Assembly (NCBI GenBank): GCA_900104855.1
Contig: FNSS01000002.1
Location: forward strand, 372,001 to 436,000
Source of the DNA: Rhizobiales bacterium GAS188
Lineage (GTDB): Bacteria > Pseudomonadota > Alphaproteobacteria > Rhizobiales > Beijerinckiaceae
Length of the DNA stretch: 64,000 bases
Direction of reading: 5' to 3'
Shown: one piece after another, positions 8,915-18,403 of the stretch
Position numbering within the stretch: position 1 is the stretch's first letter
How the letters are laid out: the number at the start of each line of letters is the position of its first letter
Notes under the pieces: generated by a model
What the model was told of the DNA's origin: nothing
The model's input: the letters and a program-made list of their open reading frames with translations, nothing else
The model's database searches: none
Made by a program: the position numbers and the translations under genes

Positions 8915-10018
8915 TCAGCCGGGCGTGTGGTCATCGGTAGCCAACACTGTCGCGCAGCTATTCGTAGAGACGAGTTTGACCAAGTGGGACGTCAAATGTA
9001 ACCGCATCTTTTCTCGCGTCAACGCAAGGATGCGGGTGGCTGGGCTTCCTCTCTCGGTATTTCGTAGTGCGTCGCCATCGAGATTGATCCGCGGAAGGGT
9101 AGCAGCGCGGTCCCAGACGGTGATCGGGCGGGCATGGCAAGTAAAGCCTGCGCGACATGTCTGGGAAACAAACCGGACGGCGTGGGGGGTGACAGCTCCG
9201 TATGGGTAGGCAAATGGGAGGGACGACGCGGGTTTGCCGCACAACTCCGCTACTGCGGCGACAGACCCCGCCACTTCTGCCTCGATTTCCCGATTGGTCA
9301 GCCGCGTGAATGAGCGGTGAGTTACTGAATGGGCGCCCAGCTCGATGAAGCCGAGCCGCATCAACTTTTGGATTTCAGCCTCGGCCATTGTGGCCCTGCC
9401 GAGACCCGGGTAGGCCGCCACCATTTCGGCGAGCTCGTCGAGTTGGGCTTGGGAAAGCGTCTCTCTGAAGACCCCGACGAGCATGGCGAGCGGCTGAGAG
9501 AGAAGCTCCGTGAGCGAGGGGAAGCCGCTGGTCGCAACGACGCGGGCGATAAGCCGATGTGATAGGAGCGGCGCGGCGGCAGCCTCTTCCAAAATACTTC
9601 TCTTATCTCGCAACACAAACAGCCAGGCTGGGAACGGATCAGCGGTTCCAAGAACCGTTCCGGTGACCACCAAGACCACAGCGGGAATGCCTTGTGCCTT
9701 CAGCACCGGGGAAGCGACCCGACTTACGCTCCCATATGCGTCATCGAAAGTTAGAAGGGCGACGCCGCCGCCGCGGCGCGCCTCCATGAATTCCGCGAAG
9801 GTGACAAATTCATAACCGCGGTCTCGGATACACCCGAGCGTTCTACTTAGAACCTCCACGCCCACCGCCGCGTTCGCCTCTGCCCAAGAAAGCGGTGCGG
9901 CCCCTGGAAAGACATCGTGAGCAGTGAGAATTATGGATGGCAGCCGAATGGAGCGCACTATGTCGTGTTTCCCCATCTTGAAGAAGTCAAAGGCGTTGCT
10001 TTGCTCGCAAGATCGCAT
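8915..10018 (-). CDS. Polysaccharide deacetylase family protein (NodB-homology domain)
   Basis: The frame opens at 10249, but the conserved domain begins near residue 90 of that frame; starts at 10018 (with AAGAG upstream) or 9976 are more likely. Motif 1 is LLTFDDAYGS (general base and metal aspartates) and motif 2 is LGAHSVTHRSF (the H-x3-H metal histidines); PFAYPYG matches motif 3. These carbohydrate esterase 4 enzymes remove N- or O-acetyl groups from polysaccharides. It lies head to tail with the NodS-like methyltransferase. The true N-terminus is uncertain and no clear signal peptide is seen from either start, so a cytoplasmic substrate is possible. Confidence 0.8.
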   Translation of the reverse strand: MRSCEQSNAFDFFKMGKHDIVRSIRLPSIILTAHDVFPGAAPLSWAEANAAVGVEVLSRTLGCIRDRGYEFVTFAEFMEARRGGGVALLTFDDAYGSVSRVASPVLKAQGIPAVVLVVTGTVLGTADPFPAWLFVLRDKRSILEEAAAAPLLSHRLIARVVATSGFPSLTELLSQPLAMLVGVFRETLSQAQLDELAEMVAAYPGLGRATMAEAEIQKLMRLGFIELGAHSVTHRSFTRLTNREIEAEVAGSVAAVAELCGKPASSLPFAYPYGAVTPHAVRFVSQTCRAGFTCHARPITVWDRAATLPRINLDGDALRNTERGSPATRILALTREKMRLHLTSHLVKLVSTNSCATVLATDDHTPG

Positions 10019-10566
10019 TGCTCTTGCGCCGCGCGCCAGTCCCGGCATTCCCCCGGAGGAGGAATTCGCGCTGCCGCTTGCTGAAGGGCGGCACTGCCCA
10101 TGGCAGCTCGCTTGGAGCGCGCCGTACGAGTGTCTCAATTCTCGTATCGGCCACATCGCCCCGCACCCCGAGGAGCTGCGTTGGCAGGCGCGATATTTTT
10201 TGTCGGAAGTTACGTAAGTTTCCCGTATCTGGCCAACCTTGCGTGGCATTCTCGGTGGAAATTTCGTGTTACCTCCGATGGATTAGGCTTGCTGGCTTTC
10301 GATCAGCCTTGGATCGCTTGGTGACACCGCGGAGACAAGCAACAGGCGGCCCGCCATAGTGAGCCTGCAGGCGAGGCCTGTGGCGACGACCTCGATACCG
10401 GATGACGGCGGACGTCGGACATGCTGGGCGGGCTACCTGACGATCGAAGCCTTAGGCGCACGCCGGATAGCAAAGGAGATGCCGTGTCTCGGAGCAGGAC
10501 GATGATCTGCGCCGCGCTTGCAAGCGGCGTGAAGCGAAGTGTAGATCGATAGGAGAAATCGGCGTC
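10019..10566. other. Intergenic region between divergent deacetylase and GT4 genes
   Basis: About 550 bp without a convincing gene. It should hold the promoters for both flanking directions. A 12-bp palindrome CGCTTGCAAGCG lies near 10516-10527, 40 bp ahead of the GT4 start, and AGGAG at 10551 is the likely ribosome binding site. No protein homology was recognised in any frame. Confidence 0.5.
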
Positions 10567-11787
10567 GTGACCCAGAAGACCCGCCTGGCCATTTTGGTCT
10601 CGCATCCAATCCAACACTTTGTTCACCTGTACAGGGCGCTTGCATTGCGCCCCGAGATCATCCTTACGGTTATCTTTTGCTCCAGAATTGGCGTAGATCG
10701 CTACTTCGACAAGGAAATGAATACCAACATCGAGTGGAAAACAGATCTACTGAGCGGCTATGATCATTTATTTCTGCCAGAGGCAAGCACGATTACGTTG
10801 GTATCCGAGCTTACCATTAATAACCCGAGCATCACGCGGGTGCTCCGCGATCTTCAGCCCAACGCGGTCATGCTGTATGGCTACAATCATCTGACTGCGC
10901 TAAGGGCGTTTCTTTGGTGCAAGATGCACGGCGTCAACGTGCTCATGACGGGTGATGGAGACGCTGTTTCAACTCGGTCGCCACTCAAGGCCACAATTCG
11001 AAATCTCGTGCTAAGACGCCTCCTCTCCTGGGTTTCCGCCTTCTTGACGGTTGGCGATCAGAATGAATGCATGCTCGCGTCGCTCGGTGTGGCGAGACAT
11101 CTTATGTTTCGAACTCCGCTCCCGATCGATGAGGCGAGCTACTTGGCGTCCCGCAACAAACGTGCTGAAATCTCTCGCGCCCTGAGAGCAGAGCTTGCCA
11201 TTCCCGAAACGCGCTTCGTTTTCCTTTTCGTCGGCAAGCTCTCGGCAGGAAAGCGGCCGCTTGATCTCGTGGACGCCTGGGACGCCCTGCGGCAAGCGGG
11301 CGGCCCGGCGGACAAAGTCCATCTTCTCTTCTGTGGCGAGGGGGTGCAACGAGCCGCGCTCACGGCGCGCATTGCTGAAACGAGAGCCAACGCGACGCTG
11401 GCGGGTTTTGTGAACGTCGACCAATTGCCACGGTTCTATTGCGCGGCAGATGTTCTGGTGCATCCCTCCCAACTCGATCATCATCCATTGGTCTGCTCAG
11501 AGGCTGCGGCGATAGGGCTGCCACTCCTCCTGAGCGATCGGGTGGGATTGATCGGTCCGACGGATATCGGGCGACAGGGGGAAAATGCTTTTGTCTATCC
11601 GGCCGGGTGCGTGCCTGATTTGGCCGATGCGATGGGCCGGCTCGCGCTGAGCCCGAAAGTCTGCGAGACAATGGCCGAGGCTTCGTTACGAGTTTATGGC
11701 GAGTGTGACTTGCAGGCCGCCGTTGGGGGTGTAATGGACGCAATCTCATCCGTCGCCCATAACAGGGTTGCGCGCGTCAAACGATAA
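10567..11787 (+). CDS. Glycosyltransferase family 4
   Basis: 406 aa from GTG 10567, with AGGAG about 11 bases upstream. The N-terminus LVSHPIQHF is typical of GT4 proteins in exopolysaccharide clusters. The donor domain carries FVGKLSAGKRPLDL, LLFCGEGVQR, LAGFVNVDQLPRFY and a modified E-x7-E region (CSEAAAIGLPLLLS). It is related to the partial GT4 at the left edge of the window. It is followed by a GT2 gene 35 bp downstream. Donor and linkage unknown. Confidence 0.9.
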   Translation: MTQKTRLAILVSHPIQHFVHLYRALALRPEIILTVIFCSRIGVDRYFDKEMNTNIEWKTDLLSGYDHLFLPEASTITLVSELTINNPSITRVLRDLQPNAVMLYGYNHLTALRAFLWCKMHGVNVLMTGDGDAVSTRSPLKATIRNLVLRRLLSWVSAFLTVGDQNECMLASLGVARHLMFRTPLPIDEASYLASRNKRAEISRALRAELAIPETRFVFLFVGKLSAGKRPLDLVDAWDALRQAGGPADKVHLLFCGEGVQRAALTARIAETRANATLAGFVNVDQLPRFYCAADVLVHPSQLDHHPLVCSEAAAIGLPLLLSDRVGLIGPTDIGRQGENAFVYPAGCVPDLADAMGRLALSPKVCETMAEASLRVYGECDLQAAVGGVMDAISSVAHNRVARVKR

Positions 11788-11822
11788 GCCGAGGCCGCGA
11801 AATCAAGCATGAGAAGTACTCG

Positions 11823-12632
11823 ATGGGTGATTCCGGGATGTCTGGCGTTTTACCAAAAGTCTCCGTTGTATTCCTGACATACAATCGAGCTCATACCTTG
11901 GTGGCCACGTATGAGACCCTGCTCGCGCTTATGGACTATCCACGTGATCGTCTCGAATTGATACTATCGGACGATGGAAGCGATGCGCGGAACAAGCGCA
12001 TAATTGAGCGTCTCGACTTCGACAGATGGCTGATTTCAAAGACTAACGCAGGTTTGGGAGCCAGTAGCAACAAGGGCATCCGCGCAGCCTCTGGCGATTT
12101 CATCCTGCAGATGCAGGACGATTGGATCCTAACGGGGCGACGCGATTTCCTCCGCAAAGCGGTTGAGGTTCTACAGTCGATGCCCGATATCGGCATGATC
12201 CTATTTCGGAACCGTCCTGAACTGCCCGTCAGGGAACGACGGCAATTTGGCGGGCTTGCAGTCGACCTGCTGTTGGATCGCGTCAACGCGAAAGGCGTCA
12301 TTATGCGTGTCGGCGATGGTGCCTACTCCGACAATCCGCACCTGAAGCGGCGCGATTTTCATCAGATCGTCGGGCAGTATGCCGAGGGAGTTCCTATGGC
12401 TAAGATGGAACTCGAAATGCAGAAGCAGGTCTGCGCTCAAACCACGTACCGCGTCGCGACCATCGGAGGTATGAACGTCTTCAAGCACATCGGAGATAGG
12501 TTCAGTTTTGATCCAGCAAAGAGGTTCGCGCCCAAACTTGATCTCATCAGACAGTTCCCGGGAGGACCAATGGTGGTCGATCTAGCTCGAATTATATATC
12601 GCAAAGCGAGGAAATCTCGCACAGACGTATGA
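11823..12632 (+). CDS. Glycosyltransferase family 2
   Basis: 269 aa. The GT-A fold shows SVVFLTYNRAHTL at the N-terminus, LILSDDGSDARN for nucleotide binding, and LQMQDDWIL as the DxD-equivalent metal site near residue 98. There are no membrane segments, so it should act at the cytoplasmic face on the lipid-linked oligosaccharide. It forms a two-gene run with the GT4 at 10567; the next gene is on the opposite strand. Confidence 0.9.
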   Translation: MGDSGMSGVLPKVSVVFLTYNRAHTLVATYETLLALMDYPRDRLELILSDDGSDARNKRIIERLDFDRWLISKTNAGLGASSNKGIRAASGDFILQMQDDWILTGRRDFLRKAVEVLQSMPDIGMILFRNRPELPVRERRQFGGLAVDLLLDRVNAKGVIMRVGDGAYSDNPHLKRRDFHQIVGQYAEGVPMAKMELEMQKQVCAQTTYRVATIGGMNVFKHIGDRFSFDPAKRFAPKLDLIRQFPGGPMVVDLARIIYRKARKSRTDV

Positions 12633-12851
12633 CACCGCGAAAAAAAGCGATTATCGCGCCAACCGCGCCCTATTTTGAACGTTCCTTTACGGCGGGTGGA
12701 TTACCCGCCCGTACTCTTGACCGTTCGCCGGCCCGAGAAGCATCATCCTAGTGTTGAACCAAGTTGAGCAAGCGCGCGCGGGTGGGCAGGCATCTGGAGG
12801 CAGCAACTGTAAGCTGTTGCCGATAAATCGATGGGCGATCCAGGCATCATA

Positions 12852-14366
12852 TCAGACGTCAGAGGTTTCGATACCGGCTGTCAACGCGTGTAATTGAGAG
12901 GGACGCAGGAGGAGAACCCAGATCGTCAATGTGGCGCCGCCGCCCGTGACAAGAATGTCGACTGAAAAGCGCCATAATACGTCGGGTGGCAGTATTGTCT
13001 TGGTGAAGGTTGCAACCAAATAGGTCGCTCCAAATGCCGCTACGCAGCTTGCAACGTAGAAAGCTTCTGTCAAAATACGATGTTGGTCGATCACACGCGG
13101 CGAGGCGTATATCTGCGGAAGGGCGAAGCCAATAACTTCTCCGATGCAAATCGCAAATGTCAGACGAAGGCTGATGTCCTCGAAGGGCACAAGGAAAAAC
13201 AGCAGGACCGCAATGCAAAGATGTAGGCCACGCCCGAGAGTGGGATAAAAAGGACGATTTGAATATGAGAGAAAGGTGTTGGCAAGAAGGCTGCTGGGGA
13301 CGCACAACAAAGGCACGATCATGACCAGCATCAAGTCATGCCGGTAAAGCCCGGGCTGGCCTGTCCAAAATGTCAAGATAGGCCGACCGAAACTTAGCAT
13401 GCCGCCGCAAAGGCACCCAGATACAGCTGCAACGCACAGATTCGTATGCCTGTATAGGCGATCCAGCAAAGCCCACCGATCTTCTGCCACCAGACGCGCG
13501 CATTCCATCCCCAATATCTGGACGACCTGAAAAATCAGCAACCGAGAAAAATTCAAGAGTGTCCGAATGAGCAGAAAACTGGCCAGGACTCCTGTCGCCG
13601 AAGCTGTGCTCCCGATCAGGAGGACAGGCAGCTGATTGATGGCCAAGTTTGGAAAATTCTGAAGAAAAAACATGCCGCCGTTTGAAAAGGCTCCTTCCAT
13701 CGTGAGCATAGTGGGACGGTCAAACTTCATGCGGAAATCCGGAAACCGTCGGGAGATGTCCGCTGGAATGAGAAGTCCAAAGCCGAGGAGAGTGACGAAT
13801 GTGGTCGCGATTGCGGCGGAGATTGGCCCGAACCCTGAGATCGCCAAGCCGGCAACCAACAATATACGTACTGCATCGACCAAAGACGCGAGCGCGTTGC
13901 CACGCCCAAAGGCGCGATGCAGCCGATACACCGAGATCAGGTTCGTCATGGCCAGCTTGGTGGCGATTGCCAGTATCAGCGCGGCCGTGATCCATCGATC
14001 GTCGAGCGACAATGCGTCACGCACCCCTAACATCTTTCGGGGACCGGAGACCGAAAAAATGACGACCGCAACAAGAGCGCCGCAGATTGCCAAGCCGAGA
14101 AATATCGTGTTTGAACTACGGTATACGAACTGAGCGACGCGCTCCTTTCCCATAGCCGCTTCCAGGGTCAACCGGTTCCCGAAGTGCATTTGGAAGCCAA
14201 GATCGAACAGCGTGAACAAGGAAGTGGCGGCCAACAGGATGGACCAGTGTTCGAATACGGCAGTCCCCCAAAAGCGGATCAGGTAAGCGGTCAGGGCCAG
14301 CCTGTCGAGCATCGCAACGCCCACAGCCAAGAACTGTCCCGCAATGGCAGCGGTTTGCCTGTTCAT
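12852..14366 (-). CDS. Polysaccharide biosynthesis flippase (Wzx/MOP superfamily)
   Basis: 504 aa with about twelve to fourteen hydrophobic segments spread over the whole length, starting with MNRQTAAIAGQFLAVGVAMLD. Length and topology match Wzx/RfbX O-unit flippases of the MOP superfamily, which move undecaprenyl-diphosphate-linked repeat units across the inner membrane. A Wzy-like polymerase is divergently placed at 14777, and Wza- and Wzc-like genes are at 51846-54966, so this is a Wzx/Wzy-dependent system. Sequence divergence in this family prevents assignment of the substrate. Confidence 0.85.
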   Translation of the reverse strand: MNRQTAAIAGQFLAVGVAMLDRLALTAYLIRFWGTAVFEHWSILLAATSLFTLFDLGFQMHFGNRLTLEAAMGKERVAQFVYRSSNTIFLGLAICGALVAVVIFSVSGPRKMLGVRDALSLDDRWITAALILAIATKLAMTNLISVYRLHRAFGRGNALASLVDAVRILLVAGLAISGFGPISAAIATTFVTLLGFGLLIPADISRRFPDFRMKFDRPTMLTMEGAFSNGGMFFLQNFPNLAINQLPVLLIGSTASATGVLASFLLIRTLLNFSRLLIFQVVQILGMECARLVAEDRWALLDRLYRHTNLCVAAVSGCLCGGMLSFGRPILTFWTGQPGLYRHDLMLVMIVPLLCVPSSLLANTFLSYSNRPFYPTLGRGLHLCIAVLLFFLVPFEDISLRLTFAICIGEVIGFALPQIYASPRVIDQHRILTEAFYVASCVAAFGATYLVATFTKTILPPDVLWRFSVDILVTGGGATLTIWVLLLRPSQLHALTAGIETSDV

Positions 14367-14776
14367 TCCTGCACCATCCTCGGCCAGCGCTTCGAGACGT
14401 CATCCCAGATTGGACCGAAAATGGGCCGCCTCGAAGAGGTTGAAGTCGCCGGCGTGACCGATCTTCGCACCATTGGCAGCGGAAATTGTCCGAGGATAGC
14501 ACGAAAGCGCAATGACGCAGATGGGTGCTGCGTGCAGGCTCACCCAGCCCGGCCCGGTGCCAGGCTGATGACGCTCCTGCGTGGGGGACCGCTGGAACCG
14601 CACCATGCGCAAGCGAACCGACATTGAGACCCCCTTTTTCCGGATGCGGCTTGCGATGCAAGAGGCGACCAGTCGCAGTCGACGTCCCGCCAGATCGACA
14701 ACGTGAGGCAGCCGCGACGGTCTGCGCGGTATCCAAGCCTTATCGACTCCGTAACTCTAGCCGGCCATAAACAATC
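14367..14776. other. Divergent intergenic region between flippase and polymerase genes
   Basis: 410 bp between the starts of two divergent membrane-protein genes; it must contain promoters in both directions. Frames open on either strand here look like shadows, with no recognisable protein family. No clear -35/-10 pair was assigned. Confidence 0.4.
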
Positions 14777-16318
14777 ATGCGGCAGACAACGATGGCTCAC
14801 CCCCTAATCGATCGTGAGTCGAACCCGTTGATCCCTACAAAGGCCGAATTAGGCGAACTTCTGGCTCTGATCGCCTTCTACTTGGTTTGCGATGTCGTTT
14901 CTGAACAAGGTTATTTTATTGTCAACATCGTAGGGCCTTCGGCGCTTTTTGTTATCCTCGGATCTGCGGCTTGGCTCCTGATAAAACGCGACGCACTCAT
15001 GATTTGGACGCCGTTATTCTCTTTTCGAGTAGCGACGGCCATTTTTTTCGGGATCGGTTCACTGGTACCCTTCTTTGTAGGCGAAACTTCGAGGGCCTAT
15101 ATGGAAGCATTTTACCTATTTTCTAACAACGAAATCGCAAAGCTGAATCTCATCGTTGGCTGCAGTGTTTTCATCGTCCTCGCGACGTGTCGGTTCGTCT
15201 ACGTTTTCCTTCCGTCTGCTGGACGGACAGTTACTCAGCAGAACATCAAAGATGACAAATATAGCGCCAAACGTATCAGAAACTACGGGATCTTCTACAC
15301 GATCGCTGGCGGCTTGATCAAATATCTCGTCATTTTTCCTGTTGCAATTGGTTGGGTCACGGCAGTCTTGCCGGGTGCGCTGACGTCGCTCGCCGCCATG
15401 TCATTGTGCGGTATCTATCTACTCACGGTCTGGAGCCTCTCCAGGGCCCCGAAAATATTTGCCTGGGTGAGCCTTTTTGTAGTTTTGGAAATATGTTCCG
15501 GGTTGGTCATGTTCAACAAGACTGCGGCGCTGCTGCCTTTCATCGTATACTCGATGGGTGTGCTCGTTCAAAGGATCTCTGCCATAAGGATTCTCCTCGT
15601 ATGTTGCGTCGTCGGGTTGACGGTCAATGCGATGCAGCCATTGGTTTCGTTCGGCAGAGACGAACTTATCCGTCGGCAAGGCGACTCCTACGGAGTAAAT
15701 TTGTTGGAGAGATTTGAAATATTGGCAGCATACTATGATCCGTCAACGCTTCATGATGTTAGCGCTGAGGTTCAGGGCGGCTGGATGCGCATCAGCTACG
15801 TCAACGCTGGGACGTTCGCAATCGCCTTATTTGATCGTGGCTTCGCGGGCGACTCGTTCAAGAATATGTTTACCGTGCTCGTTCCCCGGGTATTCTGGCA
15901 GGACAAACCCATCGACCAAACCGCGAGGGAATTTGCGGCAATTTCAGCCGGCGAATACGCGGATAATTCAGTGTCCCCCACAATCTTTGCTGAAGCTTAT
16001 TGGAATTTTGGATGGTCTGGCATTCCTATGACTGGGATTCCTCTAGGTATAGTACTAGCGGTGCTTTCGGCCAACACGATGCGACTATTGAATAGGAGAG
16101 CATGGCTCTACATGCCCGTCCTGTTTACGAGCATGCAATTTGGCCTAAGCATCGACGGCTTGTTCGTGGCTACAGTCGTCGGCGGCACTGCGATCATCGT
16201 CGGCATGCTACTGTCGACTGCGGTCCTAGAGTGGGTGATGTGGTCCTTCGGCATTGACGTTTCTCCACAGAGGTCGCCTACGCGGCACTCCAGTTTACCT
16301 CTTAAAGCATTGGGATGA
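14777..16318 (+). CDS. Wzy-like O-antigen/exopolysaccharide polymerase (polytopic membrane protein)
   Basis: 513 aa with ten or more hydrophobic segments and a large periplasmic loop around residues 300-390. The loop contains GGWMRISYVN, FWQDKPIDQTAREF and SPTIFAEAYWNFG; this combination (a hydrophilic loop followed by an acidic EAYWNFG helix) is the pattern of Wzy-like or O-antigen polymerase-related proteins. Starts are ATG 14777 or ATG 14792. Next to Wzx it most likely polymerises the flipped repeat units in the periplasm. Its 3' end overlaps the degenerate GntR-like fragment on the opposite strand. Confidence 0.75.
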   Translation: MRQTTMAHPLIDRESNPLIPTKAELGELLALIAFYLVCDVVSEQGYFIVNIVGPSALFVILGSAAWLLIKRDALMIWTPLFSFRVATAIFFGIGSLVPFFVGETSRAYMEAFYLFSNNEIAKLNLIVGCSVFIVLATCRFVYVFLPSAGRTVTQQNIKDDKYSAKRIRNYGIFYTIAGGLIKYLVIFPVAIGWVTAVLPGALTSLAAMSLCGIYLLTVWSLSRAPKIFAWVSLFVVLEICSGLVMFNKTAALLPFIVYSMGVLVQRISAIRILLVCCVVGLTVNAMQPLVSFGRDELIRRQGDSYGVNLLERFEILAAYYDPSTLHDVSAEVQGGWMRISYVNAGTFAIALFDRGFAGDSFKNMFTVLVPRVFWQDKPIDQTAREFAAISAGEYADNSVSPTIFAEAYWNFGWSGIPMTGIPLGIVLAVLSANTMRLLNRRAWLYMPVLFTSMQFGLSIDGLFVATVVGGTAIIVGMLLSTAVLEWVMWSFGIDVSPQRSPTRHSSLPLKALG

Positions 16319-16649
16319 TACGATCAGCCAGTCTGATGATCGTAATGATCTGCGGAGACATCATGACCATGCCGGGCCTGCCGCGCCATCCGGCTTCCGA
16401 GCCAAGGGGCTGGAGGCACAGCCTCAGATGCTTGTCTGGGGCCGCCTTCCTATAAATCATCGCGGCTAAACCACACGCCTCTAGGACCTCAGCACCGCCT
16501 CGCGCACGGTCGGTCGGGCTCACCTCGAATAGCACGGAGAGGCCGCGCTCGGACGGCAGGCGGTTCCCGACACGAAAATAGCCGGAGCGGACCGCGTGAG
16601 CGAGCCGCCGTGCCACCTGCTCGCCTGTATTGGCGAGGATGCCAACCGA
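16302..16649 (-). pseudogene. GntR-type winged-helix regulator, N-terminal remnant
   Basis: Read on the minus strand from 16649, the frame gives ARRLAHAVRSG and then RLPSERGLSVLFEVSPT, the recognisable GntR DNA-binding signature (IrsG.y..G.rLPSEr.La..f.VSr.t). The expected helix after VS-PT is disrupted and the FCD effector domain is missing: the frame ends after about 115 codons in unrelated sequence. A stop (TAA) at 16650-16652 cuts off the N-terminus. It is probably a leftover of a metabolic regulator, not a functional repressor of this cluster. Confidence 0.55.
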
Positions 16650-16772
16650 TTACGGCGCTTGTGAACGCTACCTCAACACCGAAGAGGCGAGTGTGTGCGT
16701 AAGCTTGCGGGTTGGGTGGCAGACGATACATCAAGCGGATATTGCGTCAGCGTTAGTGGAAATACGGCTTCT

Positions 16773-18377
16773 ATGACAGCTCGCCAGCCTCTGCTCGACC
16801 CCAAAAAGTCCTCTAAAGATTGGTTTGAAGAGGCCGACAGACGTAAAAATAGCGTCGTCACGATTTTCGAAGCAATGAGTCCCTTAATGTTTCTCCGCGT
16901 GAACCCGGGCATTCGGCTGACAGTGCTGATCATCTTGCGGGTGGCGTTCCTGCTACTTGGCGAACCCCTGATCAATGGCGATGGCATACAGTACGTGAAG
17001 GGGGCGCAGGAGATTTTGCTGAACGGTGAATTGCCTCCCGCGAGGTACCAACCCCTCGGCTTCTCTGTTGTGTTGGCCCCCATCATCGCTCTGACGGGCG
17101 AGAAAGCCGTTCACTTCGACTACGACGTGTCAATGCCCTACGCGGGGGATCGGATCGCGAATGCCGTCCATGTCGCACAAGTCCTGATGGATTTGGTGGT
17201 CGTCCTGATTCTAATTCACGAGGCCGGGAAGCTGCTCACAGGCCGGACGAAGCCCGTCGTCACCACTTGTGCTCTTGCATTTTTCGCTCTGCAACCATTC
17301 ACGGCGGCGCTGACGACCTCCGTCTATCCCGATCAAATGTGCATGTTCTTCTTTTTCGTCGGCGGATATTTGATCTTTCGCGCCCTGTCTGGCGCGTGGA
17401 AGATGTTGTGGCTCGCCGCCGGTTCTCTGTTTCTCGGGATCGCCGGCCTGACCAGGGTCGATATGCTGCCGGTCTGCGCCGGACTCTTGCTTTTCGCCTA
17501 CACCATCATCTTCCGGCGGTGGCGCGACCGAGCACGGCTAGGTGCGATAGCGATGAGCACCGTCATTTTTCTCTTGGCGCCGGCGAGCATGTTGATCTTC
17601 CAGTATCGATCCACGGGCGAAATCGGTTACCTGCACCTCCGCCCACCGCCGACCGAAACCTACACGTTCAAGGTAAGCAAGCATGTAGGGTACTTGGCAT
17701 GGCTGCGTACGTGGGTGATATTTGTGCAAGGCGAGCACGTTGTGTTTGCTTCGCCCGACGAAACGCCGGTTTGGCTCAAGTCCGGGGCAGATATCAATGT
17801 TTACCCGCGCCGGGCTTTCAAGAGCGACGAGCAGCGCAACGAGATTGCAGAGCTGCTAGATTCCTGGCGGCAGAACGGCTACACAAACGACATCGACGCA
17901 GGATTCATGCGCAACGCGGAAGCCAACAGGCGCGAACATCCTGTAACCACCTATGGCGTGGTTCCAGTCGCCAGGATGTTGCACTACTGGATCAATCTCG
18001 AGGGCGCGCGAGCGATCTTTGATACGCTTGGGCTCGAGCCGCCCTTGAGCTGGATCGCGACGGCTTCGGTGTTTCCCTTCCGGGTGCTGTTCGTTGTCCT
18101 CGGCGCGATTGGACTATACGTCGTCTGGTTCAGGCAGAGGACGCGCATGTTCTGCTGGTCCGACGGCCTCGGTCTCGCCCGGGTAGGCTCGTTGATGGTC
18201 ATTTTTCGCACCGGCGAATTCTGTGTGCTCGGGCTGTTTGTTGGGGGAGGTTTGATGGAGACGCGGTACATTATCGTCGCGTTACCCGCCATGCTTCTCC
18301 TCGCGGTCGTGGGCCTTCGCCGGATCGCGGGAGGGGCTGAACGGCACGAGCCAGACGGGGCTCCAATGAATGTGTAA
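16773..18377 (+). CDS. Polytopic membrane protein, GT39/GT83-like (GT-C) glycosyltransferase
   Basis: The frame is open from 16695, but ATG 16773 is the more likely start (534 aa). A soluble N-terminus of about 45 residues precedes roughly eleven membrane spans. The first extracytoplasmic loop carries NGDGIQYVKGA, matching the conserved acidic residue (D/E near the first loop) of GT-C enzymes such as ArnT and PMT. Such proteins use polyprenyl-phosphate sugars as donors on the periplasmic side. The next gene is a DPM1/GtrB-like enzyme that would make that donor, so the pair probably adds a side-branch sugar. The N-terminal KDWFEEADRR resembles KEWFEQADKR in the methyltransferase at 45585. Confidence 0.75.
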   Translation: MTARQPLLDPKKSSKDWFEEADRRKNSVVTIFEAMSPLMFLRVNPGIRLTVLIILRVAFLLLGEPLINGDGIQYVKGAQEILLNGELPPARYQPLGFSVVLAPIIALTGEKAVHFDYDVSMPYAGDRIANAVHVAQVLMDLVVVLILIHEAGKLLTGRTKPVVTTCALAFFALQPFTAALTTSVYPDQMCMFFFFVGGYLIFRALSGAWKMLWLAAGSLFLGIAGLTRVDMLPVCAGLLLFAYTIIFRRWRDRARLGAIAMSTVIFLLAPASMLIFQYRSTGEIGYLHLRPPPTETYTFKVSKHVGYLAWLRTWVIFVQGEHVVFASPDETPVWLKSGADINVYPRRAFKSDEQRNEIAELLDSWRQNGYTNDIDAGFMRNAEANRREHPVTTYGVVPVARMLHYWINLEGARAIFDTLGLEPPLSWIATASVFPFRVLFVVLGAIGLYVVWFRQRTRMFCWSDGLGLARVGSLMVIFRTGEFCVLGLFVGGGLMETRYIIVALPAMLLLAVVGLRRIAGGAERHEPDGAPMNV

Positions 18378-18403
18378 ACCATCCTCGAAGGGAAGGACGT
18401 GTT

